Positions 8,257-16,272 of a stretch of DNA of 64,000 nucleotides are shown piece after piece (the stretch's first letter is position 1; every line of letters begins with the position of its first letter). The translations under genes and the position numbers were made by a program. This stretch comes from Ruegeria sediminis (lineage in GTDB: Bacteria > Pseudomonadota > Alphaproteobacteria > Rhodobacterales > Rhodobacteraceae). Location of the stretch: positions 620,001 through 684,000 of the forward strand of contig NZ_VCPD01000001.1 in the NCBI RefSeq assembly GCF_005938215.1. The letters are read 5' to 3'. The notes below the pieces were generated by a model. The model ran no database searches, was not told the origin of the DNA, and saw only the letters and a list, made by a program, of their open reading frames with translations.

Positions 8257-8586
8257 ATTTCTCTCTTGTCTCCATTCATATCCTTTCGGTTTCACCTCTG
8301 GAATTCAGGGGCGATCTTCTGTGTGAGACGAACGTAAACACTCAGTCCAAATCGAGTCCAGAAAAAATATATCGCAATAACAATTGCTTACTGCGAATTT
8401 CTCGGGGCCAGCTCTTTTCGCTCAGGTTTCAAAGAGCGGCTTAAAACCCGCCCTCGTTCAGTTCTCCTTCATGGTTCTGAGGTTCTTGTTCCTCCTTCTA
8501 AAATTCAACTAGGAGGAAAAATTTCACCTTTATACCGCCTGGCGAATTTTTCTGAGAAGAAAATGTCCCTTTTGAGAAGCAGCCGT
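8257..8586. other. AT-rich gene-free stretch, probable tnsA promoter region
   Basis: No gene is visible. Around 8360-8395 the sequence is strongly AT-rich (minus strand contains TTGTTATTGCGATATATT) and is the best place for a promoter reading left into tnsA. A short open frame across 8031-8444 has no ribosome site and looks non-coding. Near 8503-8570 the downstream side of the zinc-ribbon gene holds short A/T runs but no clear terminator. Confidence 0.4.
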
Positions 8587-9147
8587 CTATGCTGGCTTCT
8601 TCTTCATTTGCTGGCGGCACCACATCAGGTGCTCGTGTGACCACGGCACCAAATCTGGTGGCAGTCGGACCGGCTCGACGCAAATGCAGTTGGATATCAG
8701 TCCAGGCTTAGTCGCCGTGAGATCGTTCTCCAGATCCTTGCGGCGCGCATGAGCGACCTTGTAAGACAACCCGATGCGATCTTTCAGCTGATGCGATGTG
8801 AGCAAATCCGCTGCTCGGCCTCGCGCGTGACAGGTGATGATGTACTCAGCTGCCAACAGCCACTTGCGGATCGGCAGGTTGCTTCCATGAAGGATAGTTC
8901 CGGTTTTCGCAGAGAACTGGAGCCTGCATTTTTGGCAGTGAAATTTTTTTCGCGCCTCAAAATGCAAGATGGCCGCCGATCCACATCGCAGACACATCAC
9001 GCCCGACGGCCATCTGACCTCCAAAACTCGACTCACTGCAGCGTCATTCGTAGGGAACCGCGTCGCCACGCCTTCGCCCGGCAACGCAAAATAGAACTGG
9101 CACCAGCGGATGCGGTCACGATCGTCGGACGAAATTGGTTTACTCAT
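8587..9147 (-). CDS. IS1595-type zinc-ribbon protein without transposase domain
   Basis: A 186-residue protein equal to the N-terminal part of IS1595-family transposases: a zinc ribbon C52-x2-C55 ... C71-x2-C74 (MCLRCGSAAI, HCQKCRLQF), then the adjoining helical segment (TGTILHGSNLPIRKWLLAAEY). The DDE domain that should follow is absent and the gene ends cleanly, so it looks like a domesticated DNA-binding protein rather than a transposase. It sits between tnsA and tniQ and is divergent from tniQ by about 77 bp, suggesting a role in target recognition or regulation. Start ATG 9147; a TTG at 9177 is also open. The ribosome site is weak for both. Confidence 0.75.
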   Translation of the reverse strand: MSKPISSDDRDRIRWCQFYFALPGEGVATRFPTNDAAVSRVLEVRWPSGVMCLRCGSAAILHFEARKKFHCQKCRLQFSAKTGTILHGSNLPIRKWLLAAEYIITCHARGRAADLLTSHQLKDRIGLSYKVAHARRKDLENDLTATKPGLISNCICVEPVRLPPDLVPWSHEHLMWCRQQMKKKPA

Positions 9148-9224
9148 TGATTGTTCGCAGATGCCATCGCATGCCAAATAGTTGAGTCTTTACATGCCCT
9201 GCAAAAAAGAACAAAGCCCATTCA

Positions 9225-11144
9225 ATGCGACAGCTCTCGTTAAAACCGGCGCCAGTTCACCGAGAAACCCTGCCCTCGTTTGTATCTCGAATGGCGGCGA
9301 TGAACCGTGTCGATTTGAGGAACTTCTGCGTCGACATGGGTTTTTCCATGAAGAAGCTCCTCAACTTGGACCCTGAGGCCTTGCATGTCATCGCTGAAAT
9401 AGCCGCGTTGGACGATCACGCGCTTGCCGCGCTTGTCAGCTGGACGGGCGAGAAGTCCGGCGATGTACGGATGATCTTCCGCGACGAAAAATTCGTATCC
9501 CGCGCACTCAAGAATCCCACGGTCCGAGGCTGCCCAGCTTGCCTTCGAGATGACGCAAACGCAAATCCGAGCAGACCCCTGGAGGCGATGGCAATAAGGG
9601 GGGATTGGCAGTTGCGCGAGGTGTCGGTCTGCGTTCGACACCAACATGCGCTAATCCCACTTTGGAGGCGCCAAACACCGACAGAACGCTTTGATATCAG
9701 CGCCCGGCTTTCGGAAATCCTGGAGGACCTGCTCAAAGGCAATCTTGAACAAGGGCGATCATCTCCCAGTGCATACGATCTATGGCTTGATCAGCGACTT
9801 GAAAGTGGACGTGATGACACCTGGTTGGCGGGACAAACTCTCTACGCTGCTACGACCTTCTGCCGGCTTCTTGGTTCGGAACTATTGCGGCTTCCTGAGT
9901 ATCGAGATGTTCATGTTGCCGCCCGTCTGAGAGCTGCGCAGAAAATTGGGTTTGAAGTTGCAACGGGCGGCAGGGATGCAATCGACAATGCATTGGACAA
10001 ACTTGCGGCTCTTGCCCCACTCGCGGGTGATTTGCCCTACAAGGCTTTTGGCGCGCTTTTTAAAGACCTTGCACGCGCTCACCTCAATGAGGATGCGTTT
10101 CATGACTTCAGACGAATCCTGTGGGAACGGATCATCCTGATCTGGCCAGTCGCAGCCGATCAGGAGATCCTGGGCCGCACTCTTCCTTATCGGCGCCTGC
10201 ATTCGCTAACCTCAGCAGCAAAGGAAACGGGTGTGGGCGAACCTCTTTTGGATCAGTTCCTCATTGAGGCAGGGGCTTACGACAAGGCAGACGGAAGGCC
10301 GGCGGCGCGCAAGACATTCGACGCGCTTCAGCATGCGTCCTTGCTCGCCGAGATCCCAACGCTCGTTGGATCTGACGAAATAAGAAACGCGATGGGGGCA
10401 ACCAAGACTCAATTCAGATCGCTAGTTGAAGGCGAGGTTCTTCACCCCCGAACAAAGATACCAACAACAAAATCGCCTTGGCGACTGCAAGATGGTATCG
10501 ATCTAATGAGGGAACTGAACGCATTGGTGATTGGTGTCGTCGAAGACCAAGACCAATGGGAGTTAGTACAACAGGCGAACGCGAGGACCGGATTGGGCGT
10601 TGGCCGCATAGTCCACGCAATTCGGTATGGACGCCTGCGGGTCGCTCGATGGAATGGTCTTGATGGATACAGGTCGCTATGCGTGTCCAAGGTTGAGATA
10701 GACCAGTTCGCAGTGGAAAGCGGGGCGCAGACCGAAGCTCGTTCCAAGCTTCCGACGGAGGTCGTCTCCACCGCCGCGGCGTTCGGGCGTTCCGTGGGAA
10801 TGAGAGACGGTCAAGCCTTTCAGAGGCTCGTGCAGGCGGGGCATACCCCGGCGAGCCATGAAACGATCTCCCGCAATGGAACCAAGCGTTTCTACGTGAC
10901 TGAAGATGATATCGCCGCATTTCACCAACGCTTCTTAACGCAAAAAACTCTGGCTGCTGAATACAATGGTTTCTGGAGAACGCTGGTGGCGCAGTTACAG
11001 GCCGGGGGTGTTGAGCCATTCACTTCTGACGGCGAAACCTTCGGGCATCTGTTCTTGCGCGCCGACGTGGAGCGCTTTTTTGAGAAGCCGGTGGCTGACT
11101 GCAAAAGTTTGGGCTGGGCAAACAAGTCCTTTCCCAACGAATGA
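9225..11144 (+). CDS. tniQ: Target-selection protein TniQ (TnsD-like)
   Basis: A 639-residue TniQ-family protein. The N-terminus ETLPSFVSRMAAMN...DMGF is the family signature, followed by zinc-finger ligands C103-x2-C106 (RGCPACLRDD) and C136/H139/H141 (VCVRHQHALIPLW). The long C-terminal part, with RLVQAGHTPASHETI-like helical segments, resembles the DNA-binding extension of TnsD and distinguishes it from the short TniQ of CRISPR-associated elements. By analogy it should bind the attachment site, here the tRNA-Arg gene at the right end, and recruit TnsC. It is transcribed away from tnsABC and has no strong ribosome site. Confidence 0.88.
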   Translation: MRQLSLKPAPVHRETLPSFVSRMAAMNRVDLRNFCVDMGFSMKKLLNLDPEALHVIAEIAALDDHALAALVSWTGEKSGDVRMIFRDEKFVSRALKNPTVRGCPACLRDDANANPSRPLEAMAIRGDWQLREVSVCVRHQHALIPLWRRQTPTERFDISARLSEILEDLLKGNLEQGRSSPSAYDLWLDQRLESGRDDTWLAGQTLYAATTFCRLLGSELLRLPEYRDVHVAARLRAAQKIGFEVATGGRDAIDNALDKLAALAPLAGDLPYKAFGALFKDLARAHLNEDAFHDFRRILWERIILIWPVAADQEILGRTLPYRRLHSLTSAAKETGVGEPLLDQFLIEAGAYDKADGRPAARKTFDALQHASLLAEIPTLVGSDEIRNAMGATKTQFRSLVEGEVLHPRTKIPTTKSPWRLQDGIDLMRELNALVIGVVEDQDQWELVQQANARTGLGVGRIVHAIRYGRLRVARWNGLDGYRSLCVSKVEIDQFAVESGAQTEARSKLPTEVVSTAAAFGRSVGMRDGQAFQRLVQAGHTPASHETISRNGTKRFYVTEDDIAAFHQRFLTQKTLAAEYNGFWRTLVAQLQAGGVEPFTSDGETFGHLFLRADVERFFEKPVADCKSLGWANKSFPNE

Positions 11145-11708
11145 AGGAAACGAATTCGGTGTCCCGATCACACTCTGGCGGCGCACTCCAGGGCAGCAGG
11201 CCGGTTTACACTGATTGGACGGATGCAAGCGAAGCAATCGCCGCTCGTTGCACGGCCCAAGAACTTTTAAGGCGCAGACGCTGCTGCCGTTTGTTGCACT
11301 TCAAGGGGGGGCCATAGCGGCCATTGCCCGGCAACCGACATTGCTGCGGTCGCAGCCCGCTTATCGGACATTCGCTGCAATTGTTCAACCTCGGCGGTAT
11401 CAAATGTCAGGACTGCGGGACTTTTCTGCCTTCCGAGTTCTGACCTTCAACGACCGCTTTGCGCGCATCGCTACGCTGGCCTTTCGCGGGGAGTGTGGAG
11501 TCCGGATCTTCGCTGCGGTTGCAAATTTGCACTGTGATTCCTGATGGAGCGGATGAGGTGAATGACACCTGCTCCACCGGTATCGTAATTTTGGCGCCAG
11601 AAAGCCAGGGCGCTGGCGCGATGACATCGTTGCAGGTGTCCCGCACCATGGCGTCCGAACCAAACCACGATTTCGGACGCCTGTTTCGCAATTCTCCCGA
11701 TGCCGCCT
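11145..11708. other. Gene-free stretch after tniQ
   Basis: I see no gene that can be supported in these 560 bases. Frames are open on both strands but have neither ribosome sites nor family motifs. The segment TATCGGACATTCGCTGC near 11363 recurs in similar form at about 17811, suggesting decayed sequence shared between the non-coding parts of the element. Confidence 0.5.
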
Positions 11709-12254
11709 TCACCCTTCCGCGCCACCGTACCACATCCGCCTGAGCAGACCATCCTTCTTGATGAAGTGGTGATAGAACGCCGCGCCCGCATGAAGGATCA
11801 GGAGCGTCACCATCAGGCGCGCGCCGAGCCCGTGCGGTACGCGGGGCGCGTAGTCGTGGAAATCCGGCAGCGCCGCCTCCGAGGCGCCGAACAGGATCCC
11901 GCCCGCGCCGGAAAGTACCATCATGCCGATGCCGCTCGCGGCCATGCCGAGGATAACGACGTAGAAAAGGACGTGGACGACCTTGGCGCTCACCCTCTGC
12001 CAGGCCGGATCGCCCGCCACGGAGTCGGGCTTGCGGTCGGCCAGCCACCACCAGAGAAGGCGCAGAAGCGTGGGAATAAGGATGGCCGCACCGAGCGGGA
12101 CATGGAGCAACATAACCGCCTCTTTCGCGGCACTGTCAATAAGCGACGCAGCGCGGAAGCCCGAGCCGATGAGGACGAGGATGAGAAGGGCGCTGAGCCA
12201 GTGGATCGTGACCGCGACCGCGCCGTACCGATTGCCGACACTCATGAGTGCCAT
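11709..12254 (-). CDS. Cytochrome b561 family protein
   Basis: A 181-residue membrane protein with four hydrophobic segments and haem-ligand histidines in VTIHWLSALL, LLHVPLGAAIL, VVHVLFYVVI and ILHAGAAFYHHF, the pattern of bacterial cytochrome b561 (CybB). It would carry electrons in the inner membrane, in other bacteria as superoxide:quinone oxidoreductase. ATG 12254 follows GGAG by 6 bases. It ends the run of minus-strand genes that starts next to the MarR operators at 14194-14229, with a 49-base gap to the CDGSH gene. Confidence 0.88.
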   Translation of the reverse strand: MALMSVGNRYGAVAVTIHWLSALLILVLIGSGFRAASLIDSAAKEAVMLLHVPLGAAILIPTLLRLLWWWLADRKPDSVAGDPAWQRVSAKVVHVLFYVVILGMAASGIGMMVLSGAGGILFGASEAALPDFHDYAPRVPHGLGARLMVTLLILHAGAAFYHHFIKKDGLLRRMWYGGAEG

Positions 12255-12303
12255 GACAGTCTCCAGTGCTGTTGATGTGTGAGAGAGGCAGGCGGGCCCG
12301 GGC

Positions 12304-13386
12304 CTACTGGCCAGTGTCACGCCAGCCGATATCGTGGTGCGTGCCGTCGCAATAAGGCTTGTTCCTGGAGGCGCCGCAGCGGCAGAGCACGTATTTCTCG
12401 GCGCTCGCACCCTCCGCGAGGCGTGCGCCCGCCAACGGGATGCCCGCGACCCGGTAGGGGCCGTCCTTTTCCACGGTGACGCCCGGCGTGCCACAGGCGC
12501 CATGCTGCGGCGCCTCGCCGTTCACGCTGTAGCGCAGCGCGCCGGACGGGCAGGCCTTGACCACGGCCTTGATCTTCTCCGCCGCGCCGTTGTTCGGCAC
12601 GATCCAGGGCTTACGGCCGGAATCGAAGACCGCGTTCAGCCACTTGCCGCATTCGCCCGCATGAGAGCAGAGCAGACGGTTGTAGTGAACGGTGATGTCC
12701 CGGCCCTCATAGGTCAGCACCTCGTCCTTCGTGTGGTCGTCCGAGGGGCGGCTGTCGAAGCCGATCTGGTTGTGAGAGCCGTCGCAATAGGGCTTGGTCT
12801 TCGAAGCTCCGCAGCGGCAAAGCGCCATCACCGGCTTTGTCTCCATCGCCCGCCCGTCCGCCCCGGTCAGCACCGGGACCGCCTTGGCGACCAGCGGTCC
12901 GCCGTCGCGCGGCTCGATCGCCGGGGCGGTGGTTTTCTGCGCCGCGGAACCCGCGCCGATCCGTCCGGTCATGGTCAGGCCGTCGCGGATGTTGAGCCCC
13001 ATCAGCGTCAGGTTGGTGGCCCCGGCGATCAGTTCCAGAACCTGGACCGCATAGAACCAGGCATCGAAGGTGCCGGCCGAGGCCCGCGCCTCGAGGAAGA
13101 ACGCCGCCGGCACCAAGACCAAAAGCCCGTTCGCCGCGATGAACGGCATCCGCTTCTTCTTCGCCTGGGCGCGCGCATCGGTGCGCTTGCCGCCCAGCGA
13201 CATGCCCGCGGCCCCGGCGATCGCCATCGCCGGGATCAGCACGAACATGCCCTTGAGGATCATCGCCTTGACCGCGGCGATCGTCTCGTGGCTGGCGAAC
13301 AACTCCGAAAACGCGGTCGAGGTCCAGAAGGCAAGGATCGTCAGAATTCCGACAACCCCCGCGATGGCATGGATTCTGGCTTTCAT
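12304..13386 (-). CDS. Membrane protein with two CDGSH iron-sulfur domains
   Basis: A 360-residue fusion. Residues 1-140 hold four hydrophobic segments. Then come a CDGSH domain (C190, C192, C201, H205), a divergent ferredoxin-like Fer4_19 domain (cysteines near 240, 246 and 279, CPSGALRYS) and a second CDGSH domain (C335, C337, C346, H350). CDGSH domains bind redox-active 2Fe-2S clusters with Cys3His ligation. The order suggests a membrane-anchored electron-transfer module, and the cytochrome b561 gene next in the run is an obvious partner. The gap to the upstream EF-hand gene is only 10 bases, so they are co-transcribed. Confidence 0.85.
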   Translation of the reverse strand: MKARIHAIAGVVGILTILAFWTSTAFSELFASHETIAAVKAMILKGMFVLIPAMAIAGAAGMSLGGKRTDARAQAKKKRMPFIAANGLLVLVPAAFFLEARASAGTFDAWFYAVQVLELIAGATNLTLMGLNIRDGLTMTGRIGAGSAAQKTTAPAIEPRDGGPLVAKAVPVLTGADGRAMETKPVMALCRCGASKTKPYCDGSHNQIGFDSRPSDDHTKDEVLTYEGRDITVHYNRLLCSHAGECGKWLNAVFDSGRKPWIVPNNGAAEKIKAVVKACPSGALRYSVNGEAPQHGACGTPGVTVEKDGPYRVAGIPLAGARLAEGASAEKYVLCRCGASRNKPYCDGTHHDIGWRDTGQ

Positions 13387-13396
13387 CGGACCATCC

Positions 13397-14164
13397 TCAA
13401 TCGGTGGCTGCGACCTGATAAAGGCCGGGCGTGAAGCTCAATCCTTCGACAGGCGCGATCCCGGCTTCGGCGCGCATGGCGGCGGTCGCGGCATCGAATG
13501 CGTCGATACTATCCCATTTCGCGATGTTGATGAGCTTATACCGCGCATCAGGCCCAACCGAGCGGTGGAGCGCCGTCGAGATGTAGCCGGGCTGGGTCTG
13601 AAGGAAGTCGCGGGACTGGGTCCACATCGCGACGGTCTCCTCCATCATGCCTTCAGGCACTTCGAAGACATTGATCAGTGTGACCTCGCCCTCGACCGCG
13701 AAGGCACCGTTCATTTCGGCCATGATCTGAAGGCCGGTCTTGAAGGTCTCATAGTCCAGTGGCTCGTTGTTCGGCGCACCGGCGGCGTAGAAATCCTTGG
13801 CTTGCGACAGGTGCTGCTCGCCCTCGCTGAGCGCGCCGTCGCCGTTCTGGTCCCAGGCCTCGAACACGGCCTCGCGCGCGCGCCAGTAGCGCGCGGCCAC
13901 GCCCCGCTCTTCCGCGAGCGACGACCAGCCCATGTCCCAGGCGAGGTGCTCTTCGCGCGTCACGACACCATCGTCATCGGCGTCCTGCGACAGCATCACG
14001 TCGCGGCGGAACAGGTCGATCTCACGCAACGAGAGCATTCCGTCCTCGTTCTTGTCGACCGAGTCGAAGACCGCCCGGTTCAACTCCTCCAGCTCGGTGT
14101 CGAGCGCGAGCGCCGGTGCCGCCGACAGACAGAGCGCGGTGCAGGTGAGCATTAGCTGTTTCAT
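13397..14164 (-). CDS. Secreted EF-hand and antibiotic-monooxygenase fusion
   Basis: A 255-residue protein with a Sec signal peptide (cleavage about residue 20). It has EF-hand loops at 37-48 (DKNEDGMLSLRE), 61-72 (DADDDGVVTREE) and 105-116 (DQNGDGALSEGE). The C-terminal domain (about 155-250, LINVFEVPEGMMEETVAMW ... YKLINIAKWDS) is of the ABM/quinol-monooxygenase type. A periplasmic Ca-binding protein with an ABM domain is unusual. It is first in the operon with the CDGSH and cytochrome b561 genes and is divergent from marR across two operators. Confidence 0.82.
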   Translation of the reverse strand: MKQLMLTCTALCLSAAPALALDTELEELNRAVFDSVDKNEDGMLSLREIDLFRRDVMLSQDADDDGVVTREEHLAWDMGWSSLAEERGVAARYWRAREAVFEAWDQNGDGALSEGEQHLSQAKDFYAAGAPNNEPLDYETFKTGLQIMAEMNGAFAVEGEVTLINVFEVPEGMMEETVAMWTQSRDFLQTQPGYISTALHRSVGPDARYKLINIAKWDSIDAFDAATAAMRAEAGIAPVEGLSFTPGLYQVAATD

Positions 14165-14193
14165 TTCGATTTCTCCTTGCGCGATTCGATTTG

Positions 14194-14229
14194 TATAGCA
14201 AGCTATATATCGTTACATAGTAAGCTATG
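14194..14229. promoter_or_regulatory. Two palindromic operators for the adjacent MarR
   Basis: TATAGC-AA-GCTATA (14194-14207) and CATAG-TAAG-CTATG (14216-14229) are palindromes sharing the AGCTAT half-site, with centres 22 bp apart. They fill the gap between the divergent EF-hand operon and marR and reach the marR start, so binding should repress both directions. Confidence 0.7.
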
Positions 14230-14231
14230 CA

Positions 14232-14681
14232 ATGATAACGAAACCTATGACGTTCAAACGGATGGACTCAGCGGGATATCTGGTGAACCACATGGCGCGT
14301 CTCTTCGCGGACGGGCTCAGAAGGCGTATCGCGCCCTTGGGCATCGTTCCGGGCCAGTTCCCCGCCTTGCTGGAACTTTGGGAACATGATGGCCAGACCC
14401 AGAAAGAGCTCGTGGAAAAGCTCGATGTCGAGCAGGCGACGCTCGCCAACACGCTTGCGCGGATGGAACGTGACGGGCTGATCGTCCGCAAGGAGCATCC
14501 GGCGGATGCCCGTGCGCGGACGATCCACCTGACCGATAAAGCCCGCGCCATCCGCGATCGCGCCTACGCGGCGGCGCAAGAGACCAATCGGGCGGCGCTC
14601 GCGGCCCTTTCGCCCGAAGAGCGGCAGCAGTTCATCGAATTGATGCAAAGAACGATTGAGACGATGCGACGTGGCGGCTGA
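14232..14681 (+). CDS. MarR family regulator
   Basis: A 149-residue winged-helix regulator. The recognition region reads QKELVEKLDVEQATLANTLARM and the wing RKEHPADARARTIHLTDKA, both standard MarR features. It is divergent from the EF-hand/CDGSH/cytochrome b561 operon and very probably represses it and itself, being released by a phenolic or oxidant ligand. No ribosome site is seen before the ATG at 14232, which lies 2 bases past the second operator; starts at 14247 and 14262 are alternatives. Confidence 0.88.
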   Translation: MITKPMTFKRMDSAGYLVNHMARLFADGLRRRIAPLGIVPGQFPALLELWEHDGQTQKELVEKLDVEQATLANTLARMERDGLIVRKEHPADARARTIHLTDKARAIRDRAYAAAQETNRAALAALSPEERQQFIELMQRTIETMRRGG

Positions 14682-14839
14682 GCTTGACCGGCGAAGGCTG
14701 GGTCTATCCCCCGAAGTGTCATTCGGATCGCCGATGCGTTGCGGTATGATCATTGTCACTTCTGTGCCCCTTTTTCCATCGGACGTGCATGACGCCCCGA
14801 TCAGGGCGGCATGCAACTTTCTCGAGTTGGCCATTATTA

Positions 14840-15430
14840 TCAGCCGCGACTGAGGATCTCTTCGCCAAGAACCTGCATGATCTTCTGCCCGGCCTCGCTG
14901 GTCCAGTTGACGGCGAGATCGGCCAGAAGCGCGCTGGTGGTTGTCAGTTCGACGCCCCCGCGCTCCATCTTGCGGAAGGCCATTTCGTCGGTGAGCGAGG
15001 TCGGTGAGCCAGAGGCATCGACGACGGCGGTGACATCGAAACCTTCCGCAGCAGCGTCGATCGCGGGCGGGGCGAGGCAGACATCGGTGGTGATCCCGGC
15101 CATGATGAAGTGCTTACGCCCAGTATTGCGGACCGCATCGGCAAAGGCGCTGTCATCCCAAGCGTTCACGACGCCGGGGCGTTTCACCCGCGCAGAGAAG
15201 GCGTCGGGCGCGATGTCTTCAAGCGCGGGCATCAGCGGCCCCTGCATGTGCTCTTCCATGCTGGAAGTCAGCACCAACGGCATGCCGAGATCGACGGCCA
15301 CACGCGCCAGCGCGCGGGTATTGGCCTCGATCAGGTCGCGGTCAACCGATTTCGCCCAGTTCATCGTGCCGGTCTGATGATCGATCAGAACCATTGCGGC
15401 ATTGTCGGGGGTGGGTTTCTTGGCAGTCAT
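14840..15430 (-). CDS. Isochorismatase-family hydrolase (YcaC-like)
   Basis: A 196-residue cysteine hydrolase with the triad visible as Asp in LIDHQTG, Lys in ARVKRPG and Cys in GITTDVCL. The phrase VLTSSMEEHMQGPLMPAL is typical of the YcaC branch, whose substrates are mostly unknown. It lies 17 bases after the pirin gene on the same strand, making a two-gene unit divergent from a LysR regulator. Confidence 0.88.
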   Translation of the reverse strand: MTAKKPTPDNAAMVLIDHQTGTMNWAKSVDRDLIEANTRALARVAVDLGMPLVLTSSMEEHMQGPLMPALEDIAPDAFSARVKRPGVVNAWDDSAFADAVRNTGRKHFIMAGITTDVCLAPPAIDAAAEGFDVTAVVDASGSPTSLTDEMAFRKMERGGVELTTTSALLADLAVNWTSEAGQKIMQVLGEEILSRG

Positions 15431-15447
15431 GGCGTTTCCTTTCTTGC

Positions 15448-16173
15448 TCAGTTGCTGGTTGGGGGAAGGTCGAAAATCAGAAGCTCTGCGCCCGGTTTGG
15501 CGTTGAGAAGCAGATCACCGGCATCGGTGACGCCAAGCGCATCACCTTGTCCGAGGGCTTGGTCTGCCACTTCAGCGGCACCTTCGACCATGAAGACATA
15601 GAGGCTCCGTCCGTGTGCCGAGGGCCGATAGGTCAGGGACATGACTTCGCTGAACTGGCCGTAGCTGAGGCGCACATCCTGCTCGACGATCAGGGACCCG
15701 TCGGTACCGTCCGACGACAGGACAAGTTGCAAGCGATCCGTGTATTCCGCCGCCTCCAGCGCTTTGCGGGAATAGGCTGGCGCTAGCCCCTTTGCACGCG
15801 GTTCGAACCAGATCTGCATCGCCCGCATCGGCTCGGTCGTTGAGGCGTTCATCTCGTTGTGGACAATGCCGGTACCAGCCGTGATCACCTGGATGCCCTT
15901 GGCCTCCAACACCCCGTCATGGTCGGGTACGTTCGGATCGACATGGTTGACCTGTCCGCTCACCAGAAAGGTGACGACCTCGACATCGCGGTGCGGATGC
16001 AGGCCGAAGCCCGTCGCGCCCGGCGTCAGTGTCCCGTCATCGATCGTGATCAGTGGGCCGAAGCGCCGACGTCCCTCCGGCAGATGCGGCTTGAACGACA
16101 GATGCGCCTGCATGAAGCCGAAATCCTTGAATTCGCGGGTTCCGGCGGGGTGAAAGAATATCTGCTGTAACAT
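15448..16173 (-). CDS. Pirin family protein
   Basis: A 241-residue bicupin. The N-terminal cupin has metal ligands in FGLHPHRDVEVVTF and GTGIVHNEMN, typical of pirins with quercetin-dioxygenase-like sites. Several bacterial pirins open flavonoids or sense oxidants. ATG 16173 is preceded by AAGGAG at 7 bases. Divergent from the LysR gene, with a palindrome in between; the isochorismatase gene follows on the same transcript. Confidence 0.9.
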   Translation of the reverse strand: MLQQIFFHPAGTREFKDFGFMQAHLSFKPHLPEGRRRFGPLITIDDGTLTPGATGFGLHPHRDVEVVTFLVSGQVNHVDPNVPDHDGVLEAKGIQVITAGTGIVHNEMNASTTEPMRAMQIWFEPRAKGLAPAYSRKALEAAEYTDRLQLVLSSDGTDGSLIVEQDVRLSYGQFSEVMSLTYRPSAHGRSLYVFMVEGAAEVADQALGQGDALGVTDAGDLLLNAKPGAELLIFDLPPTSN

Positions 16174-16246
16174 CGCCGTCTCCTTGGCAGGTCGATGCCC
16201 GAGAAATAGAGCGCCATATCGTTCTGGAAAATGCCGCATTTTTTAA

Positions 16247-16272
16247 CTATCGTTCGCGTTCATGAACGATAG
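16247..16272. promoter_or_regulatory. LysR operator overlapping its own start codon
   Basis: CTATCGTTC (16247-16255) and GAACGATAG (16264-16272) form a perfect 9-bp inverted repeat with an 8-base centre. The right arm lies inside the first codons of the LysR gene. A further half-site, ATATCGTTC, occurs at about 16217, between this palindrome and pirin. The layout fits autorepression plus activation of the pirin operon. Confidence 0.65.

Noticed and set aside
8340..8362. A short match (TCGAGTCC) between the tns intergenic region and the T-arm of tRNA-Arg, as a hidden guide
   Set aside because: Eight bases of a common tRNA motif are expected by chance and there is no repeat unit beside it.
8031..8444. 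A 137-residue protein in the tns intergenic region
   Set aside because: No ribosome site or family motif; it crosses several hairpins and a terminator-like stem.
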